Shown piece by piece: positions 34,756 through 42,421 of a stretch of 64,000 bases of DNA; position 1 is the stretch's first letter; each line of letters opens with the position of its first letter. The stretch spans positions 186,001 to 250,000 of the forward strand of contig JADJOP010000003.1 in the NCBI GenBank assembly GCA_016713735.1, written 5' to 3'. The translations under genes were made by a program, and so were the position numbers. The DNA is from Bryobacterales bacterium. Its GTDB lineage: Bacteria; Acidobacteriota; Terriglobia; Bryobacterales; Bryobacteraceae. The notes under the pieces were generated by a model. It saw only the letters and a list, made by a program, of their open reading frames with translations, was not told where the DNA came from and did not search any database.

Positions 34756-35655
34756 TCAGACAAACAGCTGACCCCGGGCCGCCTCGGTGATTGCAACCAC
34801 CGCCGGATGCTTCAGCCGCCGCTCCACCGAAATGGCGTAAAAGCGTTCGGAAACCTCGTCCAGCCGCCCCGCCACGTTCACCCTGTAATGCCCCCGCACC
34901 TCCCGCTCAATCGCGGCCGGCGACACAAACAGCCCCGCCCCGGCCTGCCCGAATGTCTTCAGCAAGGCGCTGTCCTTGAACTCGCCCACCACCCGCGGCC
35001 GCACATCGTGCTCATCGAACCACTGGTCCAACGACCGCCGCAGGTTCGACCCCGCCGCCGGATACAGAAACGGCGCCCCGTCGAGCGAGCGCGGGAACCC
35101 CCTGCGGAACCGCGCCGCCAGCTCCGGCGTCCCGAACACGGTCATCGTCGAAGCCCCCAGCGGATGGCTGTAGGCCTTCACCCGCACCTGCGGCGTCACC
35201 GGAGCATCGGACAACACCACATCCAGCCTGTGCTCGGCCAGTTCGGTCAACAGGCGCTCGGTCGAGTCCTCCTCGCAGATCAACTGCACCGGCTCGGCCA
35301 ATTGCAGTGCCGGCTGCAGGATGCGGTATGCAATCAGCTTCGGCACCACGTCGGAGACGCCCACGAACAGCCGCAGCGGCCGCCCTCGCGGACGCCCTTT
35401 CAACACATCCTGCAACTCCCGCCCAAGGCCGAAGATCTCCTCCGCGTAGCGGTACACCAACTGCCCCACCTCGGTCATCACCAGGCCTCGCCCGGACTTG
35501 GCGAACAGCTTCTCACCCAGCGAGTCCTCCAGTTGCCGCAACTGCCCGCTGATGGTGGGCTGGGCCAGGTGCAGCGTTTCGCAGGCCTTGCGCACGCTGC
35601 CCTCACGGGCGACCGTCCAGAAGTAGAGCAGGTGGTGGTAGTTGATCCATTCCAT
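34756..35655 (-). CDS. LysR-family regulator, NhaR-like
   Basis: A 299-residue LysR protein from ATG 35655. MEWINYHHLLYFWTVAREGS, QPTISGQLRQLEDSLGEKLF and MTEVGQLVYRYAEEI closely resemble E. coli NhaR, the Na+-responsive activator of nhaA; the effector domain follows from about residue 90. No nhaA antiporter is in the window, so the target is unknown. A TATAGT -10 box lies 6 nt before the ATG. The longer open frame to 35982 overlaps the divergent HPF-like gene and is rejected. Confidence 0.88.
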   Translation of the reverse strand: MEWINYHHLLYFWTVAREGSVRKACETLHLAQPTISGQLRQLEDSLGEKLFAKSGRGLVMTEVGQLVYRYAEEIFGLGRELQDVLKGRPRGRPLRLFVGVSDVVPKLIAYRILQPALQLAEPVQLICEEDSTERLLTELAEHRLDVVLSDAPVTPQVRVKAYSHPLGASTMTVFGTPELAARFRRGFPRSLDGAPFLYPAAGSNLRRSLDQWFDEHDVRPRVVGEFKDSALLKTFGQAGAGLFVSPAAIEREVRGHYRVNVAGRLDEVSERFYAISVERRLKHPAVVAITEAARGQLFV

Positions 35656-35661
35656 GCCCCG

Positions 35662-35684
35662 ACTATACATCGTCTGAACCGATG
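35662..35684. promoter_or_regulatory. NhaR-like gene promoter and operator
   Basis: On the minus strand TATAGT (35662-35667) ends 6 nt before the ATG at 35655. Overlapping it, CATCG (35668-35672) and CGATG (35680-35684) are inverted half-sites with a 7-bp spacer, followed on the plus strand by AATAGATGTG. The layout fits LysR-type autoregulation and could also serve the divergent HPF-like gene. Confidence 0.55.
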
Positions 35685-35748
35685 AATAGATGTGAAACTT
35701 CCTATTTGTCGATTCCAGCAGCCTGCCCCAAGATGGGCCCATACCGCT

Positions 35749-36093
35749 ATGAAACTCCATCTCACCACCCACGGAATCGAACTCACCCCGGAGCTTCGCG
35801 AGGGCGTGCTGCGCCGCCTGCGGTTCGCTCTCAGCCGCTTTACGGCGCGCATCGCCCGGCTCACCGTGCTCCTCTCCGATGCCAACGGACCGAGCGGAGG
35901 GGTGGACAAACACTGCCTCATCCGCGTCGATGCAGGCCTCCCCCAGCCGGTGGTCATCCGCGAACGCCATGAGAACCTCCATGCCGCCATTGCCTCGGCC
36001 GCCGAGCGCGCCGGACGCTCACTGGAGCGCAAGCTCCGCATTGCCCACCACGCCGCCGACCGCCCCCTGCGCCCCCGCACCGCCCGGCTCTGA
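35749..36093 (+). CDS. HPF/RaiA-family ribosome-associated protein
   Basis: A 114-residue protein from ATG 35749 with the sigma-54-modulation/HPF fold: MKLHLTTHGIELTPELREGV, RFALSRFTARIARLTVLLSD, then HCLIRVDAG and NLHAAIASAAERAGRSLERKL. Short form, without the dimerising C-terminal domain of long HPF. Such proteins bind the ribosome to stabilise or hibernate it in stress. It is divergent from the NhaR-like regulator. Confidence 0.78.
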   Translation: MKLHLTTHGIELTPELREGVLRRLRFALSRFTARIARLTVLLSDANGPSGGVDKHCLIRVDAGLPQPVVIRERHENLHAAIASAAERAGRSLERKLRIAHHAADRPLRPRTARL

Positions 36094-36119
36094 GCGGCCC
36101 GGCTTTGCCTCACCCGGCT

Positions 36120-37162
36120 TTACAGCGTCCGCCGCAGGAAGCGAGCCAGCGACAGCCCGTCCATCCAGTTAAAGGGGAACTTCGCCGTCGTGTAATGGCC
36201 GCAGGGCAGCGTCACCACCTCGTGAGGAATCGCCAGCCGCGCGAAGTTCGCGAGCACCTGCCGCGAATACTCCGCCCGGAACGTCGTGTCGTACGGCGCC
36301 CACACGAGCAGGTTCGCGTTGCTCCGCGTCTTGAGCAGTTCCAGGTAAGCCGACGGCGAAATCACCCCCCAGCAGCGGTTCAACTGCTCGAGCGTCACGC
36401 GCCCGTCGATGGTCGCGCGGATGTGCCGGCACGACATGCCCGACCACACCACGTCGCCCACGTTCATCGAGACATGATTGAACGCCGCCGTGCGCAGGCG
36501 CGACTCATGGGCCGCCGTGAGCAGCGCGATGCACGAGCCCAGGCTTGTCCCCATGATGCCCAGCCGCGTGTAGCCGCGCCCCTCCAGCCAGTCCAGACAG
36601 GCCCGCGCGTCCAACACCGACTGCCGCGTCGCCTGCACCGTCCGCCCGAGGTTGGCCGACACATGGTAATCGGCCCGCGTCAGTTCCTTAGGCATCCTTT
36701 TATGGTGATAGGCCGGACTCAACCGCAGCGCCGACAGCCCGAACCGGTTCAATAGCCGGCACAGCCCCAGGTGCGACTCGAAATCCGCGTTCCACTGCGG
36801 GATCACCACCACCGCCCGCCCCTCGGCCCGTTCGGCCGGAAAGTACTCGGCGTGAACGACGTTGTTCTCCGGATGCGGCGACGGGATCGTGCTCGTGAAA
36901 GTGAGCGTCCCGCCGGCTCCCGCCCCGCCTGACTCCAAGCGGGCATCTTCGGGCGCTACATGCCGGAAAAACTCCTCGAACGCGCAATCCGCTCCGCCGA
37001 CCAGGCCGCAAACGTCTCAAACGCTCCCCTGTCCCCATCCGGCGAGGTCAGATCCAGCCAGTCCAACCCCCATTCAAACGGCCGCCCGGTCCGGTTCGTG
37101 TCCCGGTTCGCCAGTTCCGTCTCCCAACGCTCCATCCAACGGGCATATTGCCGGCCAATCAT
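36120..37162 (-). pseudogene. Alpha/beta hydrolase, single frameshift
   Basis: Two overlapping frames make one protein. The first (from ATG 37162, MIGRQYARWMERWETE) stops after ARSRSFSGM; the next frame carries on through HVAPEDARLESGG to the main hydrolase part. A missing T in the poly-T run (plus strand AAAAA at 36967-36971) explains the shift; restored length is 347 aa. The nucleophile is Ser in IMGTSLGSCIAL, and VWAPYDTTFRAEY and CGHYTTAKFPFN provide the acid and His regions. It resembles ABHD18-type hydrolases; substrate unknown. Probably a sequencing error. Confidence 0.75.
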
Positions 37163-37235
37163 GTGGAACTACCAGTGTAGCCGCCCCAGAACCGAGCGCG
37201 GCGAGCGCGGGGGGGTGTGCGTGCAGAGCCACCCT

Positions 37236-37406
37236 GTAGCCAGTCCGGAGCGCGCAGGGCGAGGGTGGCGTTGTTTGCCACCCCGGCTCCGTTGTGCGCG
37301 ATGCAAGAAGGCTCTGTGCGCCAGAGAAACCCGTGGTAGCCATTCCGGAGCGCACAGGGCCCGGCGGCGGTTTTCGCCGCCGAGGCTCCGTTGTGCGCGA
37401 TGCAAG
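37236..37406. repeat. Two 100-bp tandem units with covarying hairpins
   Basis: Units start at 37236 and 37336. Each has a 5' flank GTAGCCAnTCCGGAGCGC (25 bp, 2 differences), an inner hairpin and an identical 23-bp 3' flank starting GGCTCCGTTGTGCGC. The inner hairpins differ in sequence but both pair: GGGTGGC/GCCACCC (37263-37283) and CGGCGGCG/CGCCGCCG (37362-37382). The flanks can also pair (GGAGC with GCTCC, GCGCACA with TGTGCGC; the latter becomes G-U in unit 1). This is a sign of selection on RNA or cruciform structure. Confidence 0.7.
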
Positions 37407-37420
37407 GAAAGCCCCGCGAT

Positions 37421-37458
37421 CAAACAAAAGCCCCGAGTGCACGATGTGCGCCCGGGGC
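37421..37458 (-). terminator. Intrinsic terminator, minus strand
   Basis: GCCCCG (37430-37435) pairs with CGGGGC (37453-37458) around an inner GCAC/GTGC stem. On the minus strand it is followed by TTTTGTTTG (37429-37421). It ends whatever is transcribed leftward from about 37.6 kb. Confidence 0.6.
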
Positions 37459-37592
37459 GGTTTGGCCGATCTCGGTCAAGCGTGTACTGCCGCAACGCTT
37501 GGAAAAGGAGGCAACCACACCAAAGAAGAAAACCTCTAAAGACCCACTGCCCCATTTGCACGCCTCCCTCCAAACACTCACCACCCGCAAGT
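37421..37592 (-). ncRNA. Candidate structured RNA (stand-alone or leader)
   Basis: About 170 nt between a possible GATAAT -10 box (37598-37603, minus strand) and the terminator. Possible helices: GGGTGGT (37580-37586) with ACCGCCC (37455-37461); a long arm 37562-37574 (TTTGGAGGGAGGC) with 37499-37512 (GCCTCCTTTTCCAA); a small hairpin CAAGCGT/ACGCTTG (37477-37501). The first helix and the terminator exclude each other, as in an attenuator. Length and shape also recall 6S RNA, but I see no decisive consensus. No coding frame here is convincing. Confidence 0.4.
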
Positions 37593-37700
37593 TGTGTATT
37601 ATCAATCCGCCCCCTCGGTACGTATACAGATTTTGGGAGATTCACCGTATGTCGCATCCGGGATCTGGGAGGATTTGCCCGTAAGCCACCCTCTCTCGAG

Positions 37701-37777
37701 GGCGCCCCGGGGGGGGGGGGGGGGGGGCGGGGGGGCGGCCGGCCGGCCGGGGGCCCCCCCCCCCCCCCCCCCCCCGC
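37701..37777. repeat. Giant poly-G / poly-C imperfect palindrome
   Basis: A run of 19 G (37709-37727), C, 7 G, C, three GGCC units, 5 G and then 22 C (37754-37775). The block is nearly its own reverse complement. Such a tract is very unlike the rest of the window. It may be a sequencing or assembly artefact (poly-G no-signal calls joined to their complement) or a true, unstable G-quadruplex/hairpin element. Treat synteny across it with care. Confidence 0.85.
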
Positions 37778-37825
37778 CGAGTCCCCACCACCGCTTGCTG
37801 GGTTAGAATGCGAGGGTGTCCATGA

Positions 37826-39037
37826 GTGAGCCGATCACGCCTGCCCTGTCCGCAGGTCCGGTTTACGCCCACCGCGCCGCCAGCGCGCACCGCCCTCAGT
37901 GTCTTCTTCCTTTCCGGCCTGCTGATGTGCTTCCCCGGGGCGATCCTGCCCTCCTGGGGCCACCACATCAGTGAGGAATTCCTCACCATCGGAGTCTACT
38001 TCCTGGCTCTCGGCGGGGGCCTGGTCGCCTCCGTCCGCGTATCGGCCATCCTGTTGCAAAAAAAGGATGTTCGTTTCGTCGTCGTGGCCGCTTGCGGACT
38101 CGCTTCGGCCTCACTGCTTTACCTGGCCGCCGTCAGCCCTCCGGTGGACTGGCCGTGGCGGGCGCTCGGCATGTTCACGGTCGGCCTTGCCGCCGGCATG
38201 CTCAACCGGTCAGCCTTTCAAAGCCTCAGCCTGACCTGGGAGCGCGACGCCGCCTCAACGGTCAACCTGGCCGGCATCGCCTTCGGCCTCGGCTCCCTCC
38301 TGATGGCCCTGTTTCTCTCCTCTACCTTTTATGTCTATACGGGCCGCAGCAGCCTGATTCTGGCCGCCCTGCTCCCCGGCTTTGCCGCCGGCATCTTCGC
38401 CCGCCGACAGTTTGCCGCGCCCGTTCCCCACGGGCACACCACCCTCGCCGAGATGTGGCGCGACTTCCGTTCCCCGGCCGCCGTCCTGTTCAGCCTGCTG
38501 CTCTTCTTCCAATTCGGCAACGAATGGACCGTGGCCGGGTGGCTCACCGTATTCGCCGTCCATCGCGCCGGGGTGGCCCCCGACGATGCCCTGCAGATGC
38601 TCGCCCTCTTCTGGCTCGCCCTGCTGCTCGGCCGGGTCGGCACGCAGGCTCTGCTAAAGATTGTGGGCCACGGTAAGCTGCTCATTTCCAGCGCCGCCCT
38701 GGCCATGCTCGGCTGCCTGCTGCTAATGGGCACCGATAACAGCGGCGGGGCCTGGGTCGGCGTGCTGCTGCTTGGAGCAGGGTCGGCCCTCATTTATCCC
38801 CTCGTGGTGGAAAAGATCGGCCACCGCTTCCCCGGCTACCATCCCGGCTTTTTCAACGGCATCTTCTCGCTGGCCGTCGCCGGCGGACTGCTGGCCCCGG
38901 TGACGGTCGCCATCGGGTCGCACTTTTGGGGCGTCTGGGTGGTGATGGCCCTGCCCGTCGCCGGGACGATCATGGTGTTCCTGCTCACGCTCGCCATCTG
39001 GCTCGAAGCGCGGCTGACGGGCGGCAAACGGGCCTGA
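37826..39037 (+). CDS. Major facilitator superfamily transporter
   Basis: A roughly 400-residue protein with about 12 transmembrane helices (for example ALSVFFLSGLLMCFPGAILP, AAVLFSLLLFFQFGNEWTVA, IFSLAVAGGLLAPVTVAIG). Distant MFS, close to the FucP/sugar type; substrate unknown. As written the start is GTG 37826. ATG 37822, with a GAGGG site ahead, opens MSEPITPALSAGP in another frame, so one extra base near 37858-37863 is likely and the true start is probably 37822. Confidence 0.82.
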   Translation: MSRSRLPCPQVRFTPTAPPARTALSVFFLSGLLMCFPGAILPSWGHHISEEFLTIGVYFLALGGGLVASVRVSAILLQKKDVRFVVVAACGLASASLLYLAAVSPPVDWPWRALGMFTVGLAAGMLNRSAFQSLSLTWERDAASTVNLAGIAFGLGSLLMALFLSSTFYVYTGRSSLILAALLPGFAAGIFARRQFAAPVPHGHTTLAEMWRDFRSPAAVLFSLLLFFQFGNEWTVAGWLTVFAVHRAGVAPDDALQMLALFWLALLLGRVGTQALLKIVGHGKLLISSAALAMLGCLLLMGTDNSGGAWVGVLLLGAGSALIYPLVVEKIGHRFPGYHPGFFNGIFSLAVAGGLLAPVTVAIGSHFWGVWVVMALPVAGTIMVFLLTLAIWLEARLTGGKRA

Positions 39038-39067
39038 GCGACGGCGGACCGGCGGCGCGGGCGGCGC

Positions 39068-40245
39068 TTACCTCGGCACGGGCTTGTCGAGGATGTCCCA
39101 CTGGTAGACGCGCATCAGGCGCTCCACCACTTCGAACAGCAGTCCGCCGCCGCTGTCGGCGTTGGTCATCACCACCGCGCCGTATCCTTTCGAGACATGG
39201 CCGATGAGGAAGCACTGGAAGCCCCAATTGCTGCCGCCATGCTGGAAGTAATACCCCTGGCCGCGCTTTTGGACAGTGAAGCCGACCGAGAAATCGCCCA
39301 CGCCCACCGGGGACACCATCTCCTTCATCGTGGCCCGCTTGAGGACACGGCCGCCCCGGCCGGCGAGCGTGTTCTGGACCTCGATGGCGAACTTAGCCAG
39401 ATCGGTCGGCGTCGTCCACAATCCGGCCGCGGCCAGTTCCGGATAGACATGCCACGGCGCGCCCATGCGCGCGCCATCCCGACCATGGGCCCGCGCCGCC
39501 TGCCTCTCACGCGACTTCGGCAGCGGCTGCTCATAGGTGCTGTTGGTCATGCCAATGGGCTTCAACACCCAGTCGTTCAGGATCGTGGGAAACGGCTTGC
39601 CCACGGCATCGGTGAGGGCCAGTTGCTGGATGGTGACCCCGCCGCCTGAGTAGTGGAACGCCTGCATCGCCGGGCGCACCAGCCGTACCGGGCCCACGTT
39701 TGACGGCTTCTCACCGTTGAGGATCTGCGGGAAGGGTGGGCAGCGGCGCGCCAGGGTCGTAGCCTGGAAAGCCGAAGCCGTCGCCGGTACCCGAGGTGTG
39801 GCTGAGCAGCGTGTAGGGCGTCACCACGCCTCCGCCGCCAAAGGGGCTTCCGGCGAGCTTCCACGACTTGAGGATGGTGTTGATGTCCTGCAGCAGGCCG
39901 AAGCGCCCGTCCTGCACGGCCTTGAGCGAGGCCATGGCCGCCACAGGCTTGCTGATCGAGGCCGCCTGGTACAGCGTCTCGTTGGTCGCCGGCGCGCCGG
40001 TTTCGACATCGGCCACGCCCCACGACTTGGCCCAGTGGATCTCGAAGTTGTGAATCACGGCCACGCTCATGCCAGGCACCTTCAAGCGCTGCATGGCCTG
40101 GGCGAGCGTTTCCCCCGAGGGCGTGCCCTCGCGTTGAAAGGTCCGCGGCCCTTCCAGGGTGGCGACGGCCTGGGCGGAGTCCTGCCCAGACACCGGCGCG
40201 GCCAGGCAGACAGCCAGCGCGAGAAGCACAGCGAATCCTCTTCAT
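39068..40245 (-). pseudogene. Serine beta-lactamase/class C-like hydrolase, frameshifted
   Basis: A class C/D-alanyl-D-alanine carboxypeptidase family protein: catalytic S-x-x-K is ASISKPVAAMA, followed by YTLLSHTSGTGDG and a C-terminal FQHGGSNWGF (HxG motif). The frame breaks at GGG 39729-39731: one base too many separates PGAPLPTLP from QILNGEKPSN. Near the start ATG 40245 (MKRIR) and GTG 40229 (LLALAVCLAAPVSGQ) are out of frame, suggesting a second extra base inside the signal peptide. Removing both gives 391 aa. Periplasmic; likely esterase or peptidase, not necessarily a beta-lactamase. Confidence 0.8.
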
Positions 40246-40292
40246 GGAAGTCTATACGATCCGCAGCGGGAAAAATCTTCGCCGCCGTGCGA

Positions 40293-41231
40293 TTATGCCT
40301 GCACATTCACCCAGGTGTGGACGTGCGGGTAGCCGCGGAAATACCACACCATGCCGGGGCCTTCGAGTTGCCAGACGTCCCACACGCCGTCGTTGCCGAC
40401 GTCGAGGTTCTTGTAGAAGGACATGTGTAGGGCCTCGACGCCGCCGCGCGCCTTGACGAGTTTCATCGCCTCGTCGGCGTCGCGCTGGCGATAGGGCAGC
40501 AGGAGGTCGGCCAGCACCTTTTCCACCAGTCCGCGCTGGTCCTTTGACATCCCGGACACCGGAATGCCGGCGCGCTCGGCCTGCGGCTTGATTTGGACCG
40601 TCTTGTTCTGCGCCTCAGCCCGCGGGGCGCGCTTCACCAGGGCCAGTTCGCGCTGCTTGCCGTCGAGCGCGGCGAACACCTCGTTGGCGCGGCGGGCCTG
40701 ATACCAGTAGACGTTCTGGCCGTGGTCGGGCGCCTCCATGTCGTTCGGCCCCGACTGGTGGCCGTACATGATGGGCCCGCCAAAGGCCGCGCCGTCCACC
40801 GAATCGCCATCGCAGCGCATCGTGCAATGGCGGCCCGTGATGACGAACTCAAACTTCCCGCCCGGCTCGCCAAACAGCGCCGCCGAGTAGTTTTCAATGC
40901 CCCCGGCGTCTTCCTTCACCTGCGCCATCACCTTGGGAGCGAACTCCGGCCGGTAGAGCCCTGTGAAGATCTCGCGAATCATCGCCTGCTGGTCGCGGTT
41001 GAAGAACTGGCCGATTTTCTGCGGGACGATGAACCAGTTGGCGTCTACCTTTGAGCGCAGGGCATGGTCAAACGGAAACACCACGGCCGGCCGCTGCTCG
41101 GCGGTGAGGCTTTTGAAGAGAGTGGCAACCAGGGTTTCCGAGGTGGATTTGTGAGCCGCCTTTTCAGCCGCCATCCCAGGGGCGGCCGCCGCGGCGGCTG
41201 AAGTGACTGCGAGAAAGTCGCGGCGTGTCAT
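40293..41231 (-). CDS. Tat-exported DUF3500 protein
   Basis: A 312-residue protein from ATG 41231. MTRRDFLAVTSAAAAAAPGM is a twin-arginine signal. The body matches DUF3500: AVVFPFDHALRSKVDANWF, FVITGRHCTMRCDGDS, GPIMYGHQ and a tail with HVHTWVNV. His, Cys and Asp residues conserved by eye suggest a metal or substrate site; no reaction is known. It is 13 bp downstream of rlmN. Confidence 0.85.
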   Translation of the reverse strand: MTRRDFLAVTSAAAAAAPGMAAEKAAHKSTSETLVATLFKSLTAEQRPAVVFPFDHALRSKVDANWFIVPQKIGQFFNRDQQAMIREIFTGLYRPEFAPKVMAQVKEDAGGIENYSAALFGEPGGKFEFVITGRHCTMRCDGDSVDGAAFGGPIMYGHQSGPNDMEAPDHGQNVYWYQARRANEVFAALDGKQRELALVKRAPRAEAQNKTVQIKPQAERAGIPVSGMSKDQRGLVEKVLADLLLPYRQRDADEAMKLVKARGGVEALHMSFYKNLDVGNDGVWDVWQLEGPGMVWYFRGYPHVHTWVNVQA

Positions 41232-41244
41232 GCCGCTTGTTATG

Positions 41245-42336
41245 TCACAGCGCGGAGCCGATGGCAACAAGACCGGAGCCACCGCCCTTGCCCACGGCCG
41301 CCACATCGGACTCGGCCATCCTTTTTAACTGCCCGCACGCGGCGTAGATGTCGCGGCCGCGCGGCCTGCGCACGAAACAGGGAATCACCCGTAGCACGAC
41401 CTGGCGGAAGCTTTCGACGCGTTCCTCGGAGGGCGTTTCGAAGGGAATGCCCGGGCCCGGATTGAGCGCAATCAGGTTCACCTTGCAGCGCAAATGCCCG
41501 AGCAGCTTCACGACGCGGCGGGCGTCGGCGTCGGTATCGTTCACGCCGCCGAGCAGCACATATTCAAAGGTGAGCCGTTCCCAGGTGCGCAGCGGATAGG
41601 CGCGGCAGGCTTCGAGCAGGTCCTTGAGGTGCCACTTCTTTGTGATCGGCATCAGCTCGCGCCGCTGTTCCTCGTTTGAAGCGTTGAGCGAAATGGCCAG
41701 CTTGGGGCGCACGGCGGCGCGGCCGAGGGCTTCCATGCGGTTCACGATGCCCGCCGTGGAGACGGTGATGCGGCGTTCGCTCATGCCCACGCCGTGCTCG
41801 TCGCAGAGGAGGCGCGTGGCCTTGAGCACGTTGTCGAGGTTCAGCAGCGGTTCGCCCTGGCCCATCATGACGACGTTCATCTGGCGCGAGGTGGGGTCGA
41901 GGCCGTGCCGCGCCGCGCCCAGCAGCACCTGGCCGACGATTTCGCCGGCGGTGAGGTTGCGCTCCAGGCCCATCAGCGCCGTGAGGCAGAACTTGCAGTC
42001 CACCGGGCAGCCGACCTGGGTGGAGATGCAGAGCGTGTCGCGGCGGTCCTCGGGCATGAAGACGGTTTCGACGGTGCGGAGGTCAGCGAGCGCGAGCAGG
42101 TAGCGGTGCGTACCGTCGCTCGAGGTGAACTCCTGGGCCACCTCCGGCAAGCCGAAATCGGCCCGCTCGACCATGGCTTCGCGCAGCGCCTTGCCGAACG
42201 TGGTGATGCCGTCCCACGAGGCGACGCGCTTGCGGTAAGCCGCCTCGTAAAGTTGGCGGGCGCGGAACGCCGGCTCGCCCGGGGGCAGCAGTTCGGCGAT
42301 CTCCGGCAGTTCCCGGCCGATGAGAACGGGCTTCAT
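41245..42336 (-). CDS. rlmN: 23S rRNA (A2503-C2)/tRNA (A37) methyltransferase RlmN
   Basis: A 363-residue radical SAM enzyme. The Fe-S cluster motif is CPVDCKFC; MMGQGEPLLNLDNV and the C-terminal CFVRRPRGRDIYAACGQL (catalytic Cys) are typical of RlmN. It methylates C2 of A2503 in 23S rRNA and A37 in some tRNAs. A TACACT -10-like box lies 7 nt before the ATG. DUF3500 follows. Confidence 0.95.
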   Translation of the reverse strand: MKPVLIGRELPEIAELLPPGEPAFRARQLYEAAYRKRVASWDGITTFGKALREAMVERADFGLPEVAQEFTSSDGTHRYLLALADLRTVETVFMPEDRRDTLCISTQVGCPVDCKFCLTALMGLERNLTAGEIVGQVLLGAARHGLDPTSRQMNVVMMGQGEPLLNLDNVLKATRLLCDEHGVGMSERRITVSTAGIVNRMEALGRAAVRPKLAISLNASNEEQRRELMPITKKWHLKDLLEACRAYPLRTWERLTFEYVLLGGVNDTDADARRVVKLLGHLRCKVNLIALNPGPGIPFETPSEERVESFRQVVLRVIPCFVRRPRGRDIYAACGQLKRMAESDVAAVGKGGGSGLVAIGSAL

Positions 42337-42421
42337 CGAGCCCAGTGTAGCAGCGGGCTTCCGGCCGCCCCCACCGCAAACCGCCTGCTAAACTCGGAAG
42401 CTGGAACCGTTTTTCACCACG

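Noticed and set aside
37236..37406. CRISPR array
   Set aside because: Only two units, 100-bp period, no short constant repeats with unique spacers and no cas genes.
37421..37592. Firm 6S RNA call
   Set aside because: Size and shape are suggestive, but no diagnostic consensus could be confirmed by eye; kept as a generic candidate.
37169..37657. 162-codon minus-strand frame with repeated LHRAQRS-type segments
   Set aside because: The protein-level repeat only reflects the tandem DNA units; it crosses a terminator and has no domain.
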